A DNA stretch of 64,000 bases, from contig NZ_JAKZAJ010000001.1 in NCBI RefSeq assembly GCF_023156285.1, positions 434,001-498,000 on the forward strand. Direction: 5' to 3'. Shown one piece after another: positions 24,434 through 34,108 of the stretch. The stretch comes from Marinobacter koreensis (GTDB lineage: Bacteria > Pseudomonadota > Gammaproteobacteria > Pseudomonadales > Oleiphilaceae). The first letter of the stretch is position 1; each line of letters starts with the position of its first letter. Position numbers and translations under genes: made by a program. Below the pieces are notes generated by a model, which worked only from the letters and a program-made list of their open reading frames with translations, did not search any database and had not been told where the DNA came from.

Positions 24434-25498
24434 ATGATGTACCGACTGGTTATTGAAACCGGCCGCCAGTGTGTGGCGCATCTCAAGCTTCTGCTTGTGG
24501 GTGCGGCCGTCATGCTTGCCGGCTGTTCCGCGAATCCCATCTACTCCACCACCGGTGTTGTTCTCTCCAATTATTCCGAGCAGGAAGCCACTCCCTACGT
24601 GATGCAGATGTCCGACCCGCAGCTGGCTTGCGCGCTGGGTGAGGGTGTGGACCCGTTGCTGTATTCGTTTTCACGGGTAACGGATGCGCCGGACAGTACC
24701 GGTTCGCTGCTTATGTTGCTGGCAGGCAACTGTATGGAATATCGGGCCTGGGAAGCTGAGCTGTCCTATCTGCGGGCGGATTACGAAGGCAACGTTCCGG
24801 CGGCCAAGGATGCCCGTGAAGAGGCCAAGCGTTTGTACGCCAAGACCGCAGAGCGTCGCTATAAGGCCTTCAAACGGGCCATGGCGGCGTACGATTTCGA
24901 TCCGGCTGCCGAACCACTCGAGTGCCCGTTCCTGTTCAATGAACAGGATGAACTGACCTTCCTTTTGGGACTTCTGACCGGCATGCAGGCCATCGTGAAT
25001 GATGCCAATTCCGGCGCCATGGCGGGCATTCCCCGGAATATTGCGCCTCAGGCAGAACGCGCCGCCACCTGTGTGGATGACAAGAAGTGGGGCGGTTTGC
25101 CCAATGCCATCCGCGCACTTGTCTGGCTCCTCCTGCCCGATACTCGCCCTGATTTGTCACCCGATCCCTGGGTGGTTATGGATCACAGCGTAGAACTGGG
25201 TATCCAGAAAGGTTTCCGTGCATCCCTGGCTCTCAAGGCGGTCGCCGCTGAAACCTTTGGTCGCCCCGACAAGCTGAAAGAAGCCATCTCCGAGTTTGCC
25301 GATTCTGATGCAACTGTGGACGTCTGGGATGAGTACCGTCTTGTGGACACCGTTGCCCGGGGCGTCATCCAGTTCTCCTCCGACAAATACTGGACCGAGC
25401 ATTACGGTTACCGGACGCCCCAGAGCTTCTTCGGAAAGATGAGCCCGGAGCGTGATACCGAGAATGTCGAAACCATGAACCTGGATGACCTGCTCTGA
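24434..25498 (+). CDS. Lipoprotein resembling the TRAP-transporter T-component (TatT)
   Basis: A 354-residue lipoprotein. The signal peptide is hydrophobic around LLLVGAAVMLAGC with Cys31 in the lipobox; it starts at either of two adjacent ATGs. The mature part is helix-rich with repeated Ala/Leu/Tyr stretches (WEAELSYLRADYEG, RRYKAFKRAMAAYDF), consistent with TPR-like repeats. Its place directly before a solute-binding protein and a DctM-type permease matches TatT of the TPAT systems first described in Treponema, where a trimeric TPR lipoprotein binds the solute receptor. Recognition is by position and general pattern, not by a firm motif. Confidence 0.65.
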   Translation: MMYRLVIETGRQCVAHLKLLLVGAAVMLAGCSANPIYSTTGVVLSNYSEQEATPYVMQMSDPQLACALGEGVDPLLYSFSRVTDAPDSTGSLLMLLAGNCMEYRAWEAELSYLRADYEGNVPAAKDAREEAKRLYAKTAERRYKAFKRAMAAYDFDPAAEPLECPFLFNEQDELTFLLGLLTGMQAIVNDANSGAMAGIPRNIAPQAERAATCVDDKKWGGLPNAIRALVWLLLPDTRPDLSPDPWVVMDHSVELGIQKGFRASLALKAVAAETFGRPDKLKEAISEFADSDATVDVWDEYRLVDTVARGVIQFSSDKYWTEHYGYRTPQSFFGKMSPERDTENVETMNLDDLL

Positions 25499-25556
25499 GC
25501 AGGTCATCCATCCCGATCCGATTACCCATAAACAAGAAAATGACCCGGAGGTCGTT

Positions 25557-26567
25557 ATGATCCGCAAGTCCCTTACTGCACTGGCACTGGTTGCCGCCGC
25601 ACCACTGGCTTCTGCACAGACTGTTTCCATGTGTGTGTTCGATGTCATCGGTGCCAACGGTGACTTCTATAACATGGCCAAGGACTACGCGCTGGAGATG
25701 AAGAGTCACGGCGTTGACTTCCAGCTGAAGCCCTATACGGATGAAGGCGTCGCCGTGGGCGACTTCAACGCCGGCCAGTGCGACGTGGTGGCAGCCACAG
25801 ACCTGCGAACCCGCCCCTTCAACCGGTTCACCGGCAGTATCAGTGCGGTTGGTGCCATTCCGACCTACGACAACCTGAAAACCCTGCTCGCGACTCTTGC
25901 GCAGCCCAAGGCGGCGCCCCTGATGAAGCAGAATGGCTATGAAGTGCTGGGTATCATTCCGGTTGGCGCCGGTTACCTGTTCGTAAACGATCGGAGCATC
26001 GATACCGCCGGCGAACTGGCCGGCAAGCGCATGGCGACCCTGGATTACCAGAAAGACGCCATCCACATGGTGAACTTTGTGAAGGCCACCGTCGTTCCTT
26101 CGGACATCACCAACTTTGCAGGTAAATTCAATAACGGATCCGTTGATACCGCGTACGCGCCGGCCTTTGCCTACGAGGCCCTGGAGCTCTACAAGGGTAT
26201 TGGCGACAAGGGTGGGGTCGTCGACTATCCGCTGGCTCAGCTGACCATGCAAATTATTGCTCGTGACGGTGTGATGGATGAGAAGACCGCGCAGCAATCC
26301 CGGGAAGTGGCCTGGAATATGTTTCCCCAGGCGATGGACCTGATCAAGAAACAGGAAAGCGCCATTCCGGACGATGTGTGGATCCGCATTCCCGAGAAGG
26401 ACATTCGCGGTTATCAGGAAATGTTCCGTCAGAACCGTCTGGAAATGCGTGATGGCAAGAACGGTGCACCGGATGTCTACGATCCGAAAATGCTCGGTCT
26501 GCTGAGCAAGATCCGCTGTGCCAGTAATCCGTCTGCTGCAGAGTGTACTGCGGCCAACCGCGAATAA
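25557..26567 (+). CDS. Putative periplasmic solute-binding protein of a TRAP-type system
   Basis: A 336-residue secreted protein. GGAGG precedes ATG 25557; the signal peptide ends at ASA with mature QTVSMCVFDVIGANGDFYN. It resembles DctP-like or phosphonate/TAXI-type binding proteins in general layout (GQCDVVAATDLRTRP, ELAGKRMATLDYQKDA, NGSVDTAYAPAFAYEAL) but is a divergent group usually labelled only as putative solute-binding protein. It is 58 bp after the TatT-like gene and 15 bp before the permease. Two Cys near the C-terminus (CASNPSAAEC) could form a disulfide. The ligand is unknown. Confidence 0.75.
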   Translation: MIRKSLTALALVAAAPLASAQTVSMCVFDVIGANGDFYNMAKDYALEMKSHGVDFQLKPYTDEGVAVGDFNAGQCDVVAATDLRTRPFNRFTGSISAVGAIPTYDNLKTLLATLAQPKAAPLMKQNGYEVLGIIPVGAGYLFVNDRSIDTAGELAGKRMATLDYQKDAIHMVNFVKATVVPSDITNFAGKFNNGSVDTAYAPAFAYEALELYKGIGDKGGVVDYPLAQLTMQIIARDGVMDEKTAQQSREVAWNMFPQAMDLIKKQESAIPDDVWIRIPEKDIRGYQEMFRQNRLEMRDGKNGAPDVYDPKMLGLLSKIRCASNPSAAECTAANRE

Positions 26568-26582
26568 CAGGACGGTGCGAAC

Positions 26583-28634
26583 ATGAACTGGCGAACGCTG
26601 ACGGTCCCGGCCGCGAAAACCCTGTACCCCGTGCATCGGCTGCACGGGGCCCTGCTCCTGCTGCTCCTGCTGTTCACGCTGCTGCTGGGTATGGGGAGTT
26701 CGCTGCATTCCCGCCTGCTGTGGGTGGGAGAGCAGACCTGGCCGAATTACTACCTGCTTGACCCCGATGCCAAGGAACCGGCCTGTGATCTGCACCGTGA
26801 CATCGATGCGGAAGTCGCCAAACGGGTCCAGGCCTACAAGCCGGACCCGGACGACCTGTTCAGTTCGCCGCCCAATCCTGCGGCCATTCGCAAGTCGCTG
26901 GAGAGCAACCTGGAGCTGTGCCAGCAGAAGTATGCGCTCTACGAGCAAAATCTGAAGCATGCTACCGCCGCGCTCGCTGTCTACAAGGCGGTGGAGCAGG
27001 GGATCGCACACTTCCTGCTGGACAACATTGAACTGACCAAGTTCCTCTTCATTGCCATGTTTGCAATGGCCGCGGCCATTGCCGCCCTGGATACGGACCA
27101 CATCGCGCTGCGCCTGCCCAGGAACCGGGCCGAATGGCGCCTGAGCCAGGGTGTGCAGTTTGTGGTCAATGGCTTGATGGTGGTTTCGCTGAATGCCTAT
27201 CTGGGCAAGCTCACGACGTCGCCGGAGTCAGGCGGCACCATGGAGCTGCAGTACGCCTGGGTCATGGTGTTCGGTCTCTTCATGGTCATCAACGCCGCAC
27301 GCTTCATCTATGTGCCTTCGCGGATCAGTTCCGGTTCGCTGTCGTTCTCGTCCGGTCTGGTCATACCGCTGTATTGTGCGATGGGCCTGATTGCGATGAG
27401 TTACTTCTTCCTGGTGGATGGGTATGCCTCCGGTCTGGCCATTTACTTCGGCATGATGACCAACCTGTCGTCGATGTTCATCAACATCGGCCTGTATGTG
27501 CTGGTGGGGATGATGCTCAAGCAGACCCAGCTGCCGGAGTTGCTGCTGAATGTCATCAAACCGTTCAACCTGCCGGCGCCCCTGCTGGCTTCGGTGATCA
27601 TCTTCAGCACCGCGTTCCCCACGGCGTTTACCGGCGCCTCGGGGATCTTCATCCTGGCCGTCGGTGGCGTGGTCTACGACGAGCTCCGTCGTGCCGGTGC
27701 CGGTCGCCAGCTGTCCTTGGCCACCACGGCCATGTCGGGCAGCCTGGGTGTGGTGCTGAATCCGTGCCTGCTGATTGTGGTCGTTGCAGCCCTGAACAAG
27801 GAAGTCACTACCACCGAAATGTACAGCTGGGGTTTCTGGATCTTCATCATGTCGGCGACCCTGTTTTCATTCGTGGTTTGCAAGACGGAAGGCAACTGGA
27901 AACCCAGGCCGGCTCCTGGCGCGTTGACACGGGCGATTGGTGAATTGCGGCCGCTGATTCCCTATGCGCTCGTCGGCGGTCTGGTGATTCTGGCAATCTG
28001 GATCATTCTCGGGCTGAAATTCAATGAATACAGTGCGCCCCTGATTCTGCCGTTGGTCATGCTGGCGCTGGTGATGCTCGATGCCCGGAAATCGAATCGT
28101 GAAGATGAAGAGACCCGGTTGCAGGCCTTCTGGAACCGGAGTTCAGCCGCCGCCAGTGATTCTGCGGTGCACATCGGAGCTCTCCTGGCCCTGATCGGTT
28201 TCTCCATCTGCATGGGCGGTATCCTGGAGCGTTCGGAGATCGTGCACGTTCTGTTCCCCGAGCATCTGACCAGTCCCTGGATCGCCATGCTGGTGATCGT
28301 CGTCATGCTGACCTTCATCGGTATGGTGATGGATCCGTTTGGTGCCGTGATTCTGGTCTCTGCCACGATTGCCCAGCCAGCGATCCATCTGGGTATCGAT
28401 CCCCTCCATTTCTGGCTGGTCTGCCTCGTGGCCTTCGAGCTTGGTTACCTGAGCCCGCCAGTCGCTCTCAACCATCTGTTGACCCGGCAGGTCGTTGGAG
28501 AGACGGAGGTGCTGGCGGCGGAGCGTACCGGCTCCTTCTGGCACCGTTACCAGCGATTGCTGCTCCCGCTGGCGGTGATGGGGCCGACGCTGCTGCTGGT
28601 GGCCTTTGTGCCAATGCTGTTCTACGCGTTGTAA
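26583..28634 (+). CDS. TRAP transporter permease, fused small and large (DctQ-DctM) subunits
   Basis: A 683-residue membrane protein. One N-terminal helix (about 20-40) is followed by a long periplasmic loop (about 45-135), then helices around 150-250 that take the place of DctQ. A DctM-type core follows with about twelve helices. TRAP-like motifs include FSTAFPTAFTGASGIFILAVGG and, near the end, ELGYLSPPVALNHLL. TRAP permeases import organic acids with sodium using a binding protein. Fusion of the two membrane subunits is common in TAXI and some TPAT systems; the large loop between the first two helices is unusual. Confidence 0.82.
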   Translation: MNWRTLTVPAAKTLYPVHRLHGALLLLLLLFTLLLGMGSSLHSRLLWVGEQTWPNYYLLDPDAKEPACDLHRDIDAEVAKRVQAYKPDPDDLFSSPPNPAAIRKSLESNLELCQQKYALYEQNLKHATAALAVYKAVEQGIAHFLLDNIELTKFLFIAMFAMAAAIAALDTDHIALRLPRNRAEWRLSQGVQFVVNGLMVVSLNAYLGKLTTSPESGGTMELQYAWVMVFGLFMVINAARFIYVPSRISSGSLSFSSGLVIPLYCAMGLIAMSYFFLVDGYASGLAIYFGMMTNLSSMFINIGLYVLVGMMLKQTQLPELLLNVIKPFNLPAPLLASVIIFSTAFPTAFTGASGIFILAVGGVVYDELRRAGAGRQLSLATTAMSGSLGVVLNPCLLIVVVAALNKEVTTTEMYSWGFWIFIMSATLFSFVVCKTEGNWKPRPAPGALTRAIGELRPLIPYALVGGLVILAIWIILGLKFNEYSAPLILPLVMLALVMLDARKSNREDEETRLQAFWNRSSAAASDSAVHIGALLALIGFSICMGGILERSEIVHVLFPEHLTSPWIAMLVIVVMLTFIGMVMDPFGAVILVSATIAQPAIHLGIDPLHFWLVCLVAFELGYLSPPVALNHLLTRQVVGETEVLAAERTGSFWHRYQRLLLPLAVMGPTLLLVAFVPMLFYAL

Positions 28635-28652
28635 GGCTTGCGAGCCTTGCCA

Positions 28653-28685
28653 AAAAGCCGGACCCTGCGAGGTCCGGCTTTTTGC
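28653..28685. terminator. Rho-independent terminator after the TRAP operon
   Basis: AAAAAGCCGGACC pairs exactly with GGTCCGGCTTTTT across a 6-base loop, 18 bp past the permease stop, with a five-T tail. It closes the transporter operon. Confidence 0.93.
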
Positions 28686-28701
28686 ATCCGGGCTGTGCGG
28701 A

Positions 28702-28721
28702 ATGACAGGTATTTGTCATTG
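28702..28721. promoter_or_regulatory. Inverted repeat upstream of the subtilase gene
   Basis: AATGACA and TGTCATT form a perfect 7-bp inverted repeat around a 6-base spacer, 63 bp before the subtilase ATG. A TACAAT (28731-28736) just after it could be a -10 element, so the repeat would lie across the -35 region as an operator might. No matching regulator is nearby. Confidence 0.4.
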
Positions 28722-28783
28722 TTTGGTTCTACAATGAGGGTAGTCCCGCACCCGGGGTAAGCCGTCATCGAGGTAAGGTTGTT

Positions 28784-31519
28784 ATGGTTGTTCGCGACGT
28801 TTTGGGTGGGTCCGTACTCGTCTCTGTCCTGGCTTTGTCCGGTTGTGGTGGCGGCGGTGGTGGAGATTCAACGGCCGATGATGGCAATGGGACCACGACG
28901 CCCCAGACGGTGGTGGCGGGGTCGATCGGGATCGAAGCGAATACCCGGGTCGATCAGGATACCTCGGATTTCCTGTCTTTCAGTAGCGACCCGAGTATAG
29001 ATTCGCCGTTGAATTCGGATGCTGAACGGCAGTTGCTACCTAGTTCAGTGGTCTTGGGTGGTTATGTCAGTGCTGACTCCGGTGCTAGGGCTGTTGGCAA
29101 CCCTTACGACGACTATGCTATGGATAGCGTGGATCGGTATTCCATAGCTTTGGCGCCTGGCGATACGGTAAGGGTTCAAACCTTTGACTTAGCCACAACC
29201 CACCAAGTTCGGGTGGTTTTACGCGATCCTTCCACTGGCGCAGAGATTTCTTCTGATTCTACGGATCCAACAACGGATCCGAGTAATCCAGCCTTACCTA
29301 AGTTATTGGCATCAATAACCTTGCCAAGCGATGGGAGTTACACTTCGGGCAATTACTCAGTCGATATTGAAACGGATGTTAACGACGCTGGACCGGTGCG
29401 ATATGTTTTGACGAAGATGCCTTTCAGTCAATCTTTAACCCTGTCGTTCGATTGGCCGCGATTTGAGTTTGTTCCGTCTGAAGCGATCGTTTCAATGCAA
29501 ACCTCCGGTGCTCAGGGCGTTGCAGCACTTTCCGCTCTTGATGCTTCAAATGCCAGGCAGTTAGATGACCATCATTGGTTGGTTCAGATGTCGCCGCGGC
29601 AGTTCTCCGGAACGGTTGAAAGGCAGGATGCGACTCTAAATTGGGTTTCTGCCCTGCGAAAGAAGTCCGGCATTGACCGAGTTACGCCCAATTATGTGAT
29701 GCACTCGCAGGCCGTCGGAAGTCCGCAAACAGCTGTTAATGAGCCGCTTTACAAGGAGCAGTGGCATTATGGTCTGATTAACGTGCCGGCCTCATGGCAG
29801 TTGGCGCCAAATGGAGCCAGCAGTGTCAAGGTTGCGGTGCTTGATACAGGGGTTTTCAAGTCCCCTTCGGCTTGGCATCCGGAGTTGAGTGGCAATTTGT
29901 TAGTTCTTCCTGGTTCAGATTTTGTATCTGAGCCTTACGACAATGATGATGTTAACACTGCTATTTTCGGGAGTCTTGGCCCTGATGATATTCCTGCTGA
30001 TCCAGGCAATGCAGTTGGTAGCAACGTTTTTCATGGTACTCATGTTGCTGGGACGATCGCTGGAGACGGTAATAACGATGAAGGTGGAACGGGAATCGCT
30101 TTCAACGCTTCTCTTATCCCGGTACGGGTGTTGGGAGAGGGGGGAAGTGGATCCCTGAAAGACCTGTATCGAGCCCTAGACTGGGTTGCTAGCAATAGTG
30201 GTGCGGATATCGTCAATTTGAGTCTCGGTGGACTTCCGTATGATCAGGAACTGGAAGCCAAATTGGCAAACCTCAAGGCCAATAACATCATAGTCGTCGC
30301 AGCTGCCGGTAATGACCGTAGCAATGTTCCAACCTATCCAGGAGCGTCACGTTCGGTGTTCGGGGTGAGTGCGGTAGATGCTGCAGGGAATTTGGCTAGT
30401 TACTCGAATTACGGAGATAGGATTGATCTGGCTGGACCAGGTGGAGATGGTTCGCGAGATGCAAATTTTGATGGCAAAGCAGACCTTGTTCTTAGCAGCA
30501 GCGCGATCTTAGGTGATGGCGGGTATTTTGAACCCGCTTACATAGGTTTGCAGGGAACGTCCATGGCTGCTCCCCACGTCTCTGGCGTCTTTGCTCTAAT
30601 GAAGGAGGCAAAGCCAAACCTCGACGTTGTTAATGACCTCGAATCATGGCTTATGGCAGGGAGACTGACTAATGGATCCGCTGGTTCTAAGACCCCCGAA
30701 TTTGGTTATGGACTAATTGATGCGGGAAAGGCTGTAGCCACGGCTCTTGAAAACCCTTCCATCACCGTCCTTTCTCCCACACCTTATTATGTCAGTCTCA
30801 ACTCGGAGCGGATTTCTGAAATTGTAACGCTAAATCCGGTGGGGGCGTCTTCATCCGTGACCGGCTTAACAGTCGGTTCTTATCCGAACTGGTTGTCGGT
30901 ATCTGTCAACAATTCCGGCGCGAATCCAGAGTTGACTTTCGCATTGACCAATCCTCAAAACCTAGATCCCAATGTGCCACTTCAGGCGTCTGTATCAGTC
31001 TCTTATACAACAGATCAGCAGCGGACTTTAGATATCCCCGTATCCGCCCAAGTGGTCACCGACGAGCAGCAGCGCAATGCCGGTGTTCATTTTGTTCTAC
31101 TTGTAGATACGACACCTGACGCAAAAGGTTTATATCAGGCGGAGGCACAGGTAGCCGCCACGGTTGAAAACGGCGAGTACCAGTTCAGCTTCCCGCTGGA
31201 AAACGGCGACGGCGTACAGACCCAATCCGAGGTGACACCCGGGGATTACTTCCTGGTGGCCGGGACCGATCTGGATAACGATGGCATTATCTGCCAGCCG
31301 GGCGAGGCCTGCGCCGAGTATCCGGTCTCGGGGTTGCGGGAGGCCATCCATGTGGACCAGAACACCGATCTGACCAACATCCGGATGACGACCGGTTTCA
31401 GTCGCCCGACCATTTCAGCGGCAACGCCGGACGTGCTGCCCCGACCGGATTTTGCAGGTTACCGGCTGATCCCGGAAGATGACTTTGTTAGACCCTTGAA
31501 GAGGCTGTCAGGAGAGTGA
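28784..31519 (+). CDS. S8 (subtilisin-like) serine protease, lipoprotein
   Basis: A 911-residue lipoprotein: signal peptide with lipobox ALSGC, then a poly-Gly stretch. The peptidase S8 domain spans about 330-650 with Asp354 (VAVLDTGV), His420 (GTHVAGT) and Ser593 (GTSMAAPH). Before it lies a roughly 200-residue pre-domain that includes a pre-peptidase-like beta segment. After it come an Ig/beta-type region and a C-terminal domain with DLDNDGIICQPGEAC. The catalytic triad is intact. Base composition is mosaic: the middle (about 29,000-31,100) is visibly poorer in GC than the first 150 bp, the last 400 bp and neighbouring genes. It ends in a 4-base overlap with the next gene. Confidence 0.9.
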   Translation: MVVRDVLGGSVLVSVLALSGCGGGGGGDSTADDGNGTTTPQTVVAGSIGIEANTRVDQDTSDFLSFSSDPSIDSPLNSDAERQLLPSSVVLGGYVSADSGARAVGNPYDDYAMDSVDRYSIALAPGDTVRVQTFDLATTHQVRVVLRDPSTGAEISSDSTDPTTDPSNPALPKLLASITLPSDGSYTSGNYSVDIETDVNDAGPVRYVLTKMPFSQSLTLSFDWPRFEFVPSEAIVSMQTSGAQGVAALSALDASNARQLDDHHWLVQMSPRQFSGTVERQDATLNWVSALRKKSGIDRVTPNYVMHSQAVGSPQTAVNEPLYKEQWHYGLINVPASWQLAPNGASSVKVAVLDTGVFKSPSAWHPELSGNLLVLPGSDFVSEPYDNDDVNTAIFGSLGPDDIPADPGNAVGSNVFHGTHVAGTIAGDGNNDEGGTGIAFNASLIPVRVLGEGGSGSLKDLYRALDWVASNSGADIVNLSLGGLPYDQELEAKLANLKANNIIVVAAAGNDRSNVPTYPGASRSVFGVSAVDAAGNLASYSNYGDRIDLAGPGGDGSRDANFDGKADLVLSSSAILGDGGYFEPAYIGLQGTSMAAPHVSGVFALMKEAKPNLDVVNDLESWLMAGRLTNGSAGSKTPEFGYGLIDAGKAVATALENPSITVLSPTPYYVSLNSERISEIVTLNPVGASSSVTGLTVGSYPNWLSVSVNNSGANPELTFALTNPQNLDPNVPLQASVSVSYTTDQQRTLDIPVSAQVVTDEQQRNAGVHFVLLVDTTPDAKGLYQAEAQVAATVENGEYQFSFPLENGDGVQTQSEVTPGDYFLVAGTDLDNDGIICQPGEACAEYPVSGLREAIHVDQNTDLTNIRMTTGFSRPTISAATPDVLPRPDFAGYRLIPEDDFVRPLKRLSGE

Positions 31520-32019
31520 ACGTGCGTCGTATGGTGCGATCAGCGGTCGTCGCTGCTGCCACATTTTGTATGGTGGGCCTGGCCGGTTGTGCGGCCAGCA
31601 CGCCGGATATCGTCTCTGCGCCGGCCAAGGTGCGTCAGGTGACCGAATCCAGTCATTGCGGGCTGACCGGTCCCGGCCTTTTGCTGGTCACTTCCGATGC
31701 GCAGCTGTCGAAGTATCTGGGGCTTCCTGCCCAGAACCTGGCAACCCAGCAGCTCCGTAACGTTGACCTGGAGCGGGAGTTTCTGTTGTTCGTAACCCTC
31801 GGGAAGAAATCGACCTCGGGCTATGGCGTCCGGCTGACGTCCGCTGAGATCCACGGCGATGTCCTGGATATTCGGGCCGAGGTCCGCTCTCCTCCCAAGG
31901 ATGCCATCCTGGCCCAGGTTATGACCTCACCCTGCGCGGTACTGGCGGTTGAACCGGGCAACTGGAACGCCATACGGGTGACGGGCATCGGTGATTCTCC
32001 GTTGCTGTTGCGCCCCTGA
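31516..32019 (+). CDS. PrcB_C-like lipoprotein, coupled to the subtilase
   Basis: A 167-residue lipoprotein: signal peptide and lipobox VGLAGC (Cys25). The GTG at 31516 overlaps the protease stop (GTGA), indicating translational coupling; internal starts at 31522 and 31531 are possible. Residues about 70-160 (FVTLGKKSTSGYGVRLT, VRSPPKDAILAQVMTSPC) look like the PrcB C-terminal domain, named after the PrcB lipoprotein of the Treponema dentilisin protease complex, whose catalytic subunit is also a subtilisin-like lipoprotein. A role as inhibitor, chaperone or partner of the upstream protease is inferred. Domain recognition is by eye. Confidence 0.75.
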   Translation: MNVRRMVRSAVVAAATFCMVGLAGCAASTPDIVSAPAKVRQVTESSHCGLTGPGLLLVTSDAQLSKYLGLPAQNLATQQLRNVDLEREFLLFVTLGKKSTSGYGVRLTSAEIHGDVLDIRAEVRSPPKDAILAQVMTSPCAVLAVEPGNWNAIRVTGIGDSPLLLRP

Positions 32020-32063
32020 TCTTTCGATCGGAACACAAAACAACCGTTGATCTTTCCCGGTGA

Positions 32064-34013
<1,950 letters not shown>

Positions 34014-34108
34014 TATTCTTTTTGGCGCTTTAAAAATCGCCCATTATTCTTTTTAAGTCTTCATCAAAGCCGTTATCCTGCCAGTTTTTATGACCGGGAA
34101 TACCGTAC

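Noticed and set aside
24252..24437. 61-residue frame between atuR and the TatT-like gene
   Set aside because: No ribosome site, an unlikely composition, and it overlaps the next gene's start; probably chance.
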